24,631 nucleotides of DNA from a virus: positions 1-24,631 of IMG/VR virus record IMGVR_UViG_3300027844_001628; one strand, given 5' to 3'. The notes under the pieces were generated by a model, which searched no databases, was not told the DNA's origin, and worked only from the letters and a program-made list of their open reading frames with translations. The position numbers and the translations under genes are program-made. This document shows positions 6,993 to 14,810 of the stretch, piece after piece (position 1 is the stretch's first letter; each line of letters starts with the position of its first letter).

Positions 6993-7456
6993 CATCTTCC
7001 TCGGATAGGGAGGGGGGTTTTGCAACTATCCTTCATTGCTCCTGCACACATCACAACCCCGGCGAGATTGTCACATGATACTGGCTCGTACTCATCGACC
7101 ACCCGCCCGCACACATCGCATACGGCCTCCTCCGAGCGGTCCGCTTCGTCAAGGAGAGCGTCCGTGCGCCACTTCCAGTGAACTGGATTACCCCCCATCT
7201 CGTCTTCCTCAAAAGCATACCCCTTCTCTTGTATTTCTAGCTTTATACCGCCCCTCTTTTTTGCTTGGGTGTAGCCATCGAAATGCTCTCGGAAAAGACC
7301 GGTCAGCGCCTCGTGCGCACCCCACTCTGCTTCGAGTCCGTGCTGGTGTACTGTTACTACGAAATGACCTGCTTCGTATTCTGAACCAGAAAAGACGATC
7401 CACCCGTTTGAGACTCGCCGGATGATAATGTCCGTGTCTTCAATGTTAGGTTTCAT
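6992..7456 (-). CDS. hypothetical protein with C-terminal cysteine cluster
   Basis: The ATG starts 11 nt before the end of the upstream gene, nine nt after GAGG. The 154 residues begin MKPNIEDTDIIIRRVSNGWI, with an N-terminal beta-rich region (IVFSGSEYEAGHFVV). The C-terminal 40 residues hold CDVC, then VSCDN, and later CAGAMKDSC, a plausible zinc site. No family recognised. The pattern of a small fold plus a late Cys cluster recurs in several genes of this cassette. Confidence 0.7.
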   Translation of the reverse strand: MKPNIEDTDIIIRRVSNGWIVFSGSEYEAGHFVVTVHQHGLEAEWGAHEALTGLFREHFDGYTQAKKRGGIKLEIQEKGYAFEEDEMGGNPVHWKWRTDALLDEADRSEEAVCDVCGRVVDEYEPVSCDNLAGVVMCAGAMKDSCKTPLPIRGR

Positions 7457-7925
7457 CTTTTGTAGCCTCAATGACAACATTGTGGTCACTAATGTGTTCA
7501 TTAGAGACTTTACTGTTCATAATATTGTCCTTATCACGGCACGGCGGGCACAGAGTCTTAACCCAGCCTGTGTTATTTGATGTTCCCGGTGAGCCGCACT
7601 CTTCGCAGGTTCGGTAAGAAATTGCTTCTGCCATCCAAACCAATCCTTCAATAAAGTCGTCACCCCCATTATAGTAAAATCGGAGACCCCCAAACTTCTC
7701 TTTTACTTGAGTAGCCTCCACATTGACTGTGGGAGGGTCTTGATCTTTTCGTAAGTTATGCTTCAGGTGGTTCTGGATTTGATCGCACAGGGTGTCGAGG
7801 GTGTTGTACCACCCATCTCCGGTGTCGATTCCCCAACACATACAGGTTTGGGACATGGGGAGGTCTTTCTGTCGAAAGATACTGGGGTAGTCTTCAAACA
7901 GCTTGTTTTGCAGTTCAGGTTTCAT
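7446..7925 (-). CDS. conserved phage protein with CEEC...CPPC zinc motif
   Basis: Two adjacent ATGs follow AAGGA, and the second gives better spacing and the usual family start (MKPELQNKLFEDYPSIFRQK). The 159-residue protein contains CMCWGIDTGDGWYNTLDTLC, VEATQVKEKFGGLRFYYNGG, and near the C-terminus TCEECGSPG with TLCPPCRD. The four C-terminal cysteines should bind zinc. Homologues with the same order of motifs are frequent in phages of Proteobacteria and in prophages, without assigned function. It overlaps the upstream gene by 11 nt. Confidence 0.85.
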   Translation of the reverse strand: MKPELQNKLFEDYPSIFRQKDLPMSQTCMCWGIDTGDGWYNTLDTLCDQIQNHLKHNLRKDQDPPTVNVEATQVKEKFGGLRFYYNGGDDFIEGLVWMAEAISYRTCEECGSPGTSNNTGWVKTLCPPCRDKDNIMNSKVSNEHISDHNVVIEATKDET

Positions 7926-8163
7926 CATCTTCCTTGGGTGTCCAATCCCAAGCGTAGGCTTTCTTTTCAGGAGCCCACTTGAAAGTTCCGTTGTTAAAGA
8001 AATACTCGTTAATACCGTCACGCTCTATGTCCCGCTTTGCCATTTCGATCTCCTCAAGGGTTTGCAGGCTAGCTCGGCAGAACGTGTTATATTCACCAGT
8101 CTTTCCGAGAGGGTATAACTCAACAAGCATGTTGATTTGTACGGTGTCGAAGGGGGGGTTCAT
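7915..8163 (-). CDS. hypothetical 82-residue protein
   Basis: The start is less certain than for its neighbours. An ATG at 8163 lies nine nt after AAGG. A TTG three codons upstream and an ATG eleven codons downstream are alternatives. The product includes LVELYPLGKTGEYNTFCRAS, then a helical EEIEMAKRDIERDGINEYFF, and ends WDWTPKEDDET. No motif recognised. Its 3' end contains the AAGGA site that serves the next gene. Confidence 0.6.
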   Translation of the reverse strand: MNPPFDTVQINMLVELYPLGKTGEYNTFCRASLQTLEEIEMAKRDIERDGINEYFFNNGTFKWAPEKKAYAWDWTPKEDDET

Positions 8164-8198
8164 CAAGGGCAACCTTAATCAATCCGTACTTCCACCCC

Positions 8199-8609
8199 CT
8201 ATTCACTAGGTTCTACCTTCGGATTCTTTGTTAGATTCGAGAGGGTGGACCCCTTGTGCTCACCCCAGTCCTCACAGATCTCCGTCTCTCCCCACTCAAT
8301 CTCGTCACCAATTTCCCAACCTAGTTGTTCCATTAGTTCATCCGGAAGCCTTATACAGAGTTCTCCCACACCACGATCTGGGTCAGCGGCATCTAGGCGC
8401 TCAACCTTTACTTTCCACATCTGCTTACCGCCCCCATGAACTTTGTTTTCCATTATCGGCAATCTTACTTTTTTCTGGGGCGGCCTAAGTGCTCTATCCC
8501 TTGCTCTTTGCCCAGCAGGGCAGTCGCATAAAATTCTTTGTACGCGCGCATCTTGGTACACCTGTCGGTAACCAAAGCCGTGGCATTTGGCGCAGTCTGC
8601 TAGTCTCAT
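8199..8609 (-). CDS. zinc-ribbon plus AbrB/MazE-like domain protein
   Basis: The first 40 residues resemble a small DnaJ-type zinc ribbon: C6 and C9 (CAKCHGFGY), then C28 and C30 (CDCPAGQ). Residues about 66-110 (KVKVERLD, GELCIRLPDELMEQLGW, IGDEIEWGE) look like a swapped-hairpin AbrB/SpoVT or MazE-type DNA-binding fold, as in small phage proteins. A linker of about 25 residues joins them. A Met at residue 64 could start a separate AbrB-like protein, but it has no good Shine-Dalgarno, so one fused chain is more likely. The main ATG (8609) also has a weak site. Possible transcriptional role, inferred only from the fold resemblance. Confidence 0.65.
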   Translation of the reverse strand: MRLADCAKCHGFGYRQVYQDARVQRILCDCPAGQRARDRALRPPQKKVRLPIMENKVHGGGKQMWKVKVERLDAADPDRGVGELCIRLPDELMEQLGWEIGDEIEWGETEICEDWGEHKGSTLSNLTKNPKVEPSE

Positions 8610-8646
8610 GGAGACTACTCTATCTCAGGGAACAGTGTCTCCGTAG

Positions 8647-8931
8647 TTATAATCCGGCCGCGTGCTCAGTGTCGCCCGACGTTACGCCCTGCCCACAGTG
8701 GGGACAAAACGGGGCCGCCGGAAGATCCGGCTCACCCGCCTCTTTCCATCGATTCACTGCGTAGGCGAAGTTACTATGGGTATTGTCCCATTTGGTTTGT
8801 GACGCCCAATACAAAAGGGCGCGGGTTTCTTGCGCTATCCCCGTCGACCGCAAGAGATCTTCCAAAGCGCACACACGCTGTTGAAGCGCTAAGGCCTGCG
8901 CACAGTTACATGGTCCGTTGTCACTCATCAT
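8647..8931 (-). CDS. hypothetical protein with CPHCG motif
   Basis: ATGATG follows GGAG (spacing 5 or 8) and directly abuts the upstream TAA. The 94 residues begin with CNCAQALALQQRVCALEDLL, a probable short coiled coil, and near the C-terminus carry FCPHCGQG. Only one CxxC is canonical, and the N-terminal CNC could complete a metal site. No family recognised. The next gene downstream begins after a 37-nt gap. Confidence 0.65.
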   Translation of the reverse strand: MMSDNGPCNCAQALALQQRVCALEDLLRSTGIAQETRALLYWASQTKWDNTHSNFAYAVNRWKEAGEPDLPAAPFCPHCGQGVTSGDTEHAAGL

Positions 8932-8943
8932 TTACACTCCAGC
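8926..8943 (-). repeat. repeated gene-junction/RBS sequence, copy 1
   Basis: Eighteen bases containing the end of one gene, GGAG, a stop and the next ATG. It matches 9235-9252 at 17 of 18 positions. Each copy serves as Shine-Dalgarno and coupled start for the gene to its left. Confidence 0.7.
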
Positions 8944-9237
8944 ATTGAAGCCCTCACATGCAAGACACGTTGCGACGCTGTGCCCTAGGCTCAGTGACAT
9001 GCGGGGCATCTCGCATTGGCAGCGGGCATCTTCAGACAGTTCCCACCCAAAATGGGTGTATCCGTATTCATCGGATAGCCAGTCGGTAATGACTTGGAAT
9101 CCTTCTTCTTTGTACTCCTCAACTAGTTGTTTTGGGATCGTTACGGTGTGAGGGCAGCCCGACTCTTTAAGAGCCTCTGCATAGTCTACGTCCTCTAACT
9201 CGGTGTCACCGAAATCCCAGTCTACTTTTATCTCCAT
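8932..9237 (-). CDS. hypothetical 101-residue acidic protein
   Basis: The ATG overlaps the stop of DNA polymerase (TGATG), with GGAG eight nt upstream. A GTG one codon earlier is an alternative. The product begins MEIKVDWDFGDTELEDVDYA, is very acidic, and includes CPHTVTIPKQLVEEYKEEGF. The C-terminus holds CQC and CLAC, a possible zinc site. The N-terminal acidic stretch followed by VTIPKQL resembles small phage DNA-mimic or AbrB-like proteins only loosely, so I leave it unassigned. It is coupled to polA. Confidence 0.7.
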   Translation of the reverse strand: MEIKVDWDFGDTELEDVDYAEALKESGCPHTVTIPKQLVEEYKEEGFQVITDWLSDEYGYTHFGWELSEDARCQCEMPRMSLSLGHSVATCLACEGFNAGV

Positions 9238-9252
9238 CACTTACACTCCAGC
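9235..9252 (-). repeat. repeated gene-junction/RBS sequence, copy 2
   Basis: Partner of 8926-8943, located where polA ends and the next gene starts. It suggests local duplication of a junction, or shared constraint on coupling. Confidence 0.7.
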
Positions 9253-11132
9253 CAGTTGTCCCCATACTTTCCTGACGTCTCCAATGGGACCGCCAAGTCA
9301 AAGTCAAAGGGATGCGCCATCAGGTCTCTGATGCGCTCGTTAAATTCTTTATCTTCTACGAACTCTTCAGGCACTTCGAACACGATCTCATCGTGAACCT
9401 GAACGACCATCTTGGCACCGGAAGCAGTGATCAATGGGTCTTCCCATATCTTGATCATGGCCATCTTTGTGATGTCTGCCGCTGTACCCTGAATTGGTGA
9501 GTTCTTAACCTTGCGCTCTGCTTGTGAGACATCGGAGGAGAAGTTTGAGCTGAGCCCAGGAACACTCCTGCGTCGGCCCAGCACTGTTGTGCAGTAGCCG
9601 TCCTCTTTTGCCTTGGCAATAGCGCGCTTGAAATACTTGGTTACCTTCGGGAATGCGGAGAAGTACTGCTTGATGAGCACCTTGGCTTCGTCAATCGAGC
9701 ACCCAAGGGTACCCGCCAACTTGCCAGAGCCCTGCCCGTACATGAGGCCAAAGTTGATAGCCTTCGCGCTCTTTCTATGTTTCAGAAGAGTTATGTCGGT
9801 CGTGCTGAGCTGCTCTCCAGCATCATCGCGCGCGCGAGCATCCATGATGTCTTCATAGGACACCTTGAACATCTTGCCGGCGGTGCTGCTGTGAACATCC
9901 AGGCCGTCATTGATCGCTCCACAAAGGGTTGGGTCCTTCGAGAAGTGGGCCAATATCCGCATCTCTAGCTGCGCATAGTCTGCCGCGAACAGGCGCATTG
10001 CCTTCCCAGGAACGTACGCGCTCCTGATGTATGGCGGCTGATTCTGCAGGTTGGGCGCAGACGAGCTTAGTCTTCCTGTCCTCGCGCCGGTCTGGTTGAA
10101 CGACGCGTGGATGCGCTTGTCTACGTGGATCTTGTCCAGCAGGTTGGTGATGTAGGTCCCAAGCTTCTTGTCCAGATCTCGGTACTCAAGAAGCTTTTCT
10201 GCGAACTCACATCCACCCTTGGCCCATCTGTCCAGGGTTGTCTTGTTTAGCTGCGGGTTCCCCTTATCAGTGAGTGATAACGGGGAGCGGCCCAACACGC
10301 CAAAGAAGAACGCCCCCATCTGGGCATTGCTGCTGAGGTTAACGTCAAGACGTTGCATAGCGCGGCCAAACCAGCGTTGAATCGCCAGCAGCTTGGCCTC
10401 GATCTCCGGCGCTTGCCGGAGTAGCTCGCCCTGATCGATACAGATCCCACGCCTCTCCATCTCCCAGAGCACCTTCGTAAACGGAAGCTCTGTCTCCAGG
10501 TAGTAGTCCCAGAGCGTTTTGCCCTCCCAGGCACCGGCCTTTATCTCGTTTGAGATCAGGCGCTGCCTGAGAACTATGAATAGCTTGAACGTTGCATAAG
10601 CGTCCAGGCTCGCGTAGTTGGCTACAATGTCTTGATTCTCCGGATCCAGCAGAATGTCGTGAAGCTTCCGCTTACGCATCTGCGCGCCGAAGACGCTCTT
10701 GAACGGAATCATATCGACACCGACGTACTCCTTCGACAGCGATTTCAGATCGTGCGGCGCCATATCGTCTACGAGCGCGTGCATAACCATCGTGTCGTAG
10801 ACACGGTAGTGGTCTCGATTGCAGTGCCGATTCATATCGATTCCGCAGTTGAGAAGCATCCACTGGTCGAAGTTGGCGTTGTGCATCACCAGCTTCAGTT
10901 CAGGGTTTTCCAGCAGGTCCTTAAAGTACGGGAACGCCTCTGGACGAACGCAATAGCGCTCTTTGCCGTCGCTGATAGCCAGGATTACGGCCAGGTCTTT
11001 TGTTCGTGATAGGCCGGTTGTCTCTGTGTCAACGGCCAGGACTTTCTTGTCACCCAGGGCAGCTACCGCGGCGACCGCCTCATCTGGCGTCGTCACAACG
11101 ATTGGCTCGGGCAAGACAGAGAACATGCTCAT
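9237..11132 (-). CDS. polA: DNA polymerase I family (family A) with 3'-5' exonuclease
   Basis: The replicative polymerase of the phage, 631 residues, without a 5'-nuclease domain. The ATG is five nt after GGAGG; an upstream TTG would include that site. The exonuclease domain has intact Exo I (DTETTG, D35/E37), Exo II (HNANFD, D89) and Exo III (Y173, D177), so proofreading is expected. The polymerase domain shows RTGRLSSSAPNLQNQP, motif A DYAQLEMRILAH (D385), motif B R453-K457-F461-Y465 within KSAKAINFGLMYG, and motif C QVHDEIVFEVP (D581). F461 corresponds to E. coli Phe762. In surveys of viral PolA, Phe or Tyr at this site is associated with virulent phages, and Phe discriminates against dideoxynucleotides. 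It follows an unusual hairpin leader and is coupled to the small gene downstream. Confidence 0.98.
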   Translation of the reverse strand: MSMFSVLPEPIVVTTPDEAVAAVAALGDKKVLAVDTETTGLSRTKDLAVILAISDGKERYCVRPEAFPYFKDLLENPELKLVMHNANFDQWMLLNCGIDMNRHCNRDHYRVYDTMVMHALVDDMAPHDLKSLSKEYVGVDMIPFKSVFGAQMRKRKLHDILLDPENQDIVANYASLDAYATFKLFIVLRQRLISNEIKAGAWEGKTLWDYYLETELPFTKVLWEMERRGICIDQGELLRQAPEIEAKLLAIQRWFGRAMQRLDVNLSSNAQMGAFFFGVLGRSPLSLTDKGNPQLNKTTLDRWAKGGCEFAEKLLEYRDLDKKLGTYITNLLDKIHVDKRIHASFNQTGARTGRLSSSAPNLQNQPPYIRSAYVPGKAMRLFAADYAQLEMRILAHFSKDPTLCGAINDGLDVHSSTAGKMFKVSYEDIMDARARDDAGEQLSTTDITLLKHRKSAKAINFGLMYGQGSGKLAGTLGCSIDEAKVLIKQYFSAFPKVTKYFKRAIAKAKEDGYCTTVLGRRRSVPGLSSNFSSDVSQAERKVKNSPIQGTAADITKMAMIKIWEDPLITASGAKMVVQVHDEIVFEVPEEFVEDKEFNERIRDLMAHPFDFDLAVPLETSGKYGDNWLECK

Positions 11133-11243
11133 CAGATCCTCCAATGTAAACAGGACGCAGTCGGCGAACTCTTTGAAAAGCCACCGACTGCGTCCCTCAG
11201 AGGCGCCCCCGTCTAAGGCGCCATCCGTTATTGCCTAAGCGCC
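11133..11243 (-). promoter_or_regulatory. hairpin-rich leader between ssDNA-binding gene and polA
   Basis: This 111-nt gap in an otherwise gapless operon holds a perfect 12-bp inverted repeat (11153-11164 with 11184-11195, 19-nt loop). Weaker pairing extends into the loop. Next to it lie two GGCGCC palindromes (11202-11207 and 11217-11222) and a similar GGCGCTTAG. On the leftward transcript the large stem ends about 9 nt before the polA Shine-Dalgarno, and only UGUUU follows it. It may be an attenuator, an RNA-processing site, a protein-binding operator or a replication structure. Confidence 0.6.
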
Positions 11244-12431
11244 CTAGAAGGGTACTTTGTCATCACTTAGCCCCTTTGTATCGCTCTCTGTCCCATAAGG
11301 CACAGAGTGCGTATCGGGCTCACTCGGATCGTCCTGGAAGTGCCGCTCCAGGATTGTCTGCGCGCTAGCATCGAACACGTTGGGGCGGGCCAGGGTTCTG
11401 GCTTGCTCTTCCAGGTCCATGTAAGAGAAGAACTCCTTGAAGGCCATTGGTCGCGCCATCCAGTCCTTGATGCGCTCGTCGTCATTGTCGCTCGGGACAA
11501 AGTCCACGATGTCGATAAGGGTCCCCTTACTAGCAGGGCCTCCCCGTACGACCAGATCGCATTCTGAAGGATCGATCATCGTCGGATTGTCACAGCCAGC
11601 CACATACGATGTAGCGCTACCATACCCGCGCTTGCTAACGCACTCAGTCACCTGTGTTGCCTTTCCTTGGTGATCGCACGCCTGACACGCGACCTGCTCA
11701 TTTCGGAGTTGTCGCTCAAGGTCTGGCCGGATTGGGTTGGTCTTGTGGTTGGCGATCTCCTCGCCACATTCCCCGCAATTATAGGCGTAGACCGAGATGG
11801 CCCCTTCCTTGCAGTTCCCACACCGCTCAGAGACAGCAGAGAGCTGCTCCATGAAGTGCTCGTACTGGTCCCCATCTCTAAGGCTCAGGTGAAGCTGTCG
11901 ACCAAAGACCTTCTCATGCCCGGCGTCAGCAAGCTCAGCAGGATCGAGGCTACGCCCGAACTGGTCAGTTCCGTAGGAGCGCTTGTACTCGTAGTACGTT
12001 CCGCCGTTCTTGCTTGTCTTGGGAACCTTGTAGAAGTCCTCAAGGACAAGAACCGTCACAACGTACGTCTTACGTGCAAACAGCATCCTGTTCTGATCTT
12101 CGTAGGCGTAGAAATACAGAAGGTCTGGCACCTCCAGAATACCGTTATGTGAATTGGAGAGGATGAACCTCTTCCGGTCACCGACAGTCAGCCACTGGCC
12201 AAAGTAGGTGTGCCACAACTGACCGCTCTCTTGAGGGATGAGGCGAATCCTCGTGGGAGCCTCGTCAGCCTTGAAGTAGCGAAGCCGCATTGCCCATGAA
12301 GGTATGCGGGTCTCGGGCCGTTCAGTGAAGTTTCGCTTCGCCCTGTTTGGAAATACTTGCTGCCGCCGTGCTTTTTGGTTTTTGTAAAACTCGTGGAAAT
12401 CCACTTTTTGGTTGTCATCTGACACGTTCAT
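11244..12431 (-). CDS. probable single-stranded DNA-binding protein (gp32-like role)
   Basis: The 395-residue product lies between primase and polA, where many phages carry their ssDNA-binding protein. The N-terminal 200 residues contain aromatic/basic strands (WHTYFGQWLTVGDRKRFIL, LLYFYAYEDQNRMLFARK) suitable for an OB-like fold. Two zinc-ribbon motifs follow: C204/C207 with C219/C222, and C249/C252 with C264/C280. The C-terminus is acidic and ends SDDKVPF, close to the DDDIPF tip by which bacterial SSB recruits partner proteins. Function is inferred from position, zinc motif and tail, not from a recognised family signature. The ATG at 12431 sits only two nt after GGAG. The GTG two codons later (12425) has eight-nt spacing and may be the real start. 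It overlaps the primase gene by 17 nt. Confidence 0.7.
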   Translation of the reverse strand: MNVSDDNQKVDFHEFYKNQKARRQQVFPNRAKRNFTERPETRIPSWAMRLRYFKADEAPTRIRLIPQESGQLWHTYFGQWLTVGDRKRFILSNSHNGILEVPDLLYFYAYEDQNRMLFARKTYVVTVLVLEDFYKVPKTSKNGGTYYEYKRSYGTDQFGRSLDPAELADAGHEKVFGRQLHLSLRDGDQYEHFMEQLSAVSERCGNCKEGAISVYAYNCGECGEEIANHKTNPIRPDLERQLRNEQVACQACDHQGKATQVTECVSKRGYGSATSYVAGCDNPTMIDPSECDLVVRGGPASKGTLIDIVDFVPSDNDDERIKDWMARPMAFKEFFSYMDLEEQARTLARPNVFDASAQTILERHFQDDPSEPDTHSVPYGTESDTKGLSDDKVPF

Positions 12432-13401
12432 TTCTCCAACTGAATGGGTTAATTGCTGTTTCTATCGCATGCCTGACAGCGCCCGCAGGCAGATCGTCAG
12501 GCGATATTGGCTCGGCCGTTCTATAATTAGCCACTCGAACATCAATGCCGCATAGTCGATTAATAATCTTGTCCATGGCCTTAATGCCAGGCTCGTCGTT
12601 ATCCAAAAATAGTACGACCCGGCTGGTTATTCGGGTCAATAAGAACTGCTGCTCTCTGGTCATGGATGAACCGATAAGCCCAACCACAGTCGGATAACCA
12701 CTCTGCACAACCCACATAACCTGCTTGAACCCTTCGCAAACAATCACCGGCATGTCCGATTGGCCGGACATACAGTCTGCATAGAACTTATCTAGCCCCC
12801 AGAGCACCCGACCCTTCTTGAAAGAATAGTCGGACGATACCTCCAGAAGCTCGGACAAATATATCTTGTACCTGGGATAGTCGTCAACCACGGTTCTACC
12901 AGAGATACCAACCAGTTGCCCCATATGGGTTCGTATAGGGAACGTGATCCTTTTCCTGGCCCTGTCAAAACCAATATCGTACTTTTTCAGTACCGGCAGA
13001 CCGAATCCGGCGTCGAGAAGTGCTTTTGGCGCGTAGTCGAACATGCCGAGAATATGGTCTGGCAACGGCGACAGCCCGCTTGACAGGTCTACGGGGATAT
13101 CGCTCCTCTCTCCCGGCTTAGGGACAGCTGGGGCCAGTTGTCGCGCTTTCATCGCCAGGGACTTATCGTTGGTCAGAAGGCCAACCAGCTTGAGCAAGGA
13201 CCACCCTTCCTGGCACGTATGGCAATAGCTCGATCCGAACTTTGCCTGGCTTGCGCCTATGTACACATAGAAGGATGGTTTTTGCTCGTTGCCGCTTTTA
13301 TGGAACGGACAAAATGCCGCGATATTATCGCTGTTGGTCGAATACACCTGCTCTGGAAAGCGAATATGCGGACCTAGTAAATCGATGATTTCCTGTGACA
13401 C
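12415..13401 (-). CDS. dnaG: DnaG-type primase (CHC2 zinc finger plus TOPRIM)
   Basis: Makes RNA primers for lagging-strand synthesis. The GTG start lies six nt after AGAGGA and just after the helicase stop. The N-terminal zinc finger uses C31, H34, C60 and C63 (CPFH and CHTC). The RNA polymerase core follows from about residue 120, with the TOPRIM motifs VIVCEGF (E223) and VVLFLDNDEPG (D267, D269). The chain stops soon after TOPRIM at 328 residues. It therefore lacks the C-terminal helicase-interaction domain of bacterial DnaG, as is usual in phage primases. The adjacent DnaB-like helicase is the expected partner. Similar two-domain primases occur in many phages. Confidence 0.95.
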   Translation of the reverse strand: MSQEIIDLLGPHIRFPEQVYSTNSDNIAAFCPFHKSGNEQKPSFYVYIGASQAKFGSSYCHTCQEGWSLLKLVGLLTNDKSLAMKARQLAPAVPKPGERSDIPVDLSSGLSPLPDHILGMFDYAPKALLDAGFGLPVLKKYDIGFDRARKRITFPIRTHMGQLVGISGRTVVDDYPRYKIYLSELLEVSSDYSFKKGRVLWGLDKFYADCMSGQSDMPVIVCEGFKQVMWVVQSGYPTVVGLIGSSMTREQQFLLTRITSRVVLFLDNDEPGIKAMDKIINRLCGIDVRVANYRTAEPISPDDLPAGAVRHAIETAINPFSWRNERVR

Positions 13402-13403
13402 AC

Positions 13404-14810
13404 TTATTCCTCTTCCAGGTCGCTACCGATCTCATCCAGTGCCGCTGTCGCCCCCTGCCTGTATTCACTCATAAGAGATGTTGAGTTCTCTATGATGGGT
13501 ACGGGCGGGGGTTGGTCCTGGCTGGGATGCTCTTCAGAGTCGTTCCCCACTGCATGTAATTGATCGTGGGCGAAGTCGAAGTTTTCAGCCGCGATGGCAT
13601 GAATCGTAAACCCAGGGTCTGTGGTCTCCCTTGCTGCGGGTAAATGGACACTTATCTCTTGTCTCTTCGGGTTATAGACAAGCCGAATGCCAACATCGCA
13701 ATCCATGACAGCGCCTGTGTTCATGGACAGGGACGCGGTGCCCCTGCTTTTACTGTACTTCAGTGCTGCGCGCTCGTTCTCCTGGAGGATCGCCAGCATT
13801 GGGATCTTGGTTGTCTTGCATATCTGCTTTAGCCGTCGGTTCACCACAGAGAGCTGCCGCCAGTCCAGCGCGTTAGCGCCAGCGCCGGGAAGCTCCAGCA
13901 TGTATGACGAGTCAAGCAGCACGAAGTGGGGCTTGTACGTTTCGATCTTCTTGCGGATCTCGTCTGGTCCGCCAGGTGACCCATCAGCGCGGTCAGCCGT
14001 TGTGAAGATCAGGTCCCCACCGCCCTCTTTCACTTGCTCGATCCCATCCAGGAAGTTTGTAATCTCTTGTGCAGAGAGTGTTCCCTCCTTGAGCTTGGTG
14101 TAGTTGGTCCTGGAGAGGATACAGCCGACCCTGCGGCGCATTGATTTCCACAGCATCTCCTTGGAATAGACAAGGACACGCCGGCCTGTTTGCAGTAAAT
14201 AGGCCGCTATTACGAGCCCAAACCACGTCTTCATGGACTTCGGCAAAGCCCACACCATTATGAAGTCACCTTCTTGTATTCCGCCTGTCGCCTTGTTCAT
14301 GCGTGCCCAGGGCCAAGGCATCCCCGTCACTCCATCGGAGCTATCGATTCTTCGGATATCTTCCAGGGTCTCGTCTAGCGCGACCTCGCTGAAACTTATG
14401 TCTGTCTCAGAGAAGAGCTGCTCTTGCAGCTGTGCAAGCGCGGACGCCAGATCGGCAACAGCCGCCGCAGGGTCGGTTGTTACCGCCTGAAGATAGTCAT
14501 TGACAGACTGTTCAGATTTCCGCCGCAGGTAGCCGGCGTTTACCTTGCCGCACAGGTCTTTGAAGTTCTCGATTGGCTCCGGTAGGTCGAGGTACGGGAA
14601 CTGCTCTTGTAGGGATTCCTCACTCGGGACATGCCCGAAGTTGTGGGGCCTCCGATAGTGGGCGTCGATCGTTGACCAGAGCTGCTTGGACTCCATCCCC
14701 CCAAAGCAGGTGAAACGGATACCTTGCGCCTGAGCACTCTCGAAGAGATCGCTCGGATCGTTGCCTCGCACAATAGCGGCAAGCAACTGTAGCTCCCAGT
14801 TTGCTGCCAT
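13404..14810 (-). CDS. DnaB-like replicative helicase with variant P-loop
   Basis: A RecA-fold hexameric helicase of 468 residues, directly upstream of the primase. A short helical N-terminal region (about 1-150) precedes the ATPase core. Walker A is ALPKSMKT (188-195). The two usual glycines are replaced by Ala and Met, but the catalytic K194 and T195 remain, a variant I associate with some phage DnaB proteins. Walker B is HFVLLD (D300). A DnaB-like H3/H4 region follows, with MLAILQENERAA (Gln343). The C-terminal 70 residues are low-complexity and acidic (SDLEEE at the end). The ATG overlaps the upstream TAA (TAATG). It should unwind the fork for the polymerase, with the SF2 helicase at 16645 in a different role. 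Confidence 0.9.
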   Translation of the reverse strand: MAANWELQLLAAIVRGNDPSDLFESAQAQGIRFTCFGGMESKQLWSTIDAHYRRPHNFGHVPSEESLQEQFPYLDLPEPIENFKDLCGKVNAGYLRRKSEQSVNDYLQAVTTDPAAAVADLASALAQLQEQLFSETDISFSEVALDETLEDIRRIDSSDGVTGMPWPWARMNKATGGIQEGDFIMVWALPKSMKTWFGLVIAAYLLQTGRRVLVYSKEMLWKSMRRRVGCILSRTNYTKLKEGTLSAQEITNFLDGIEQVKEGGGDLIFTTADRADGSPGGPDEIRKKIETYKPHFVLLDSSYMLELPGAGANALDWRQLSVVNRRLKQICKTTKIPMLAILQENERAALKYSKSRGTASLSMNTGAVMDCDVGIRLVYNPKRQEISVHLPAARETTDPGFTIHAIAAENFDFAHDQLHAVGNDSEEHPSQDQPPPVPIIENSTSLMSEYRQGATAALDEIGSDLEEE

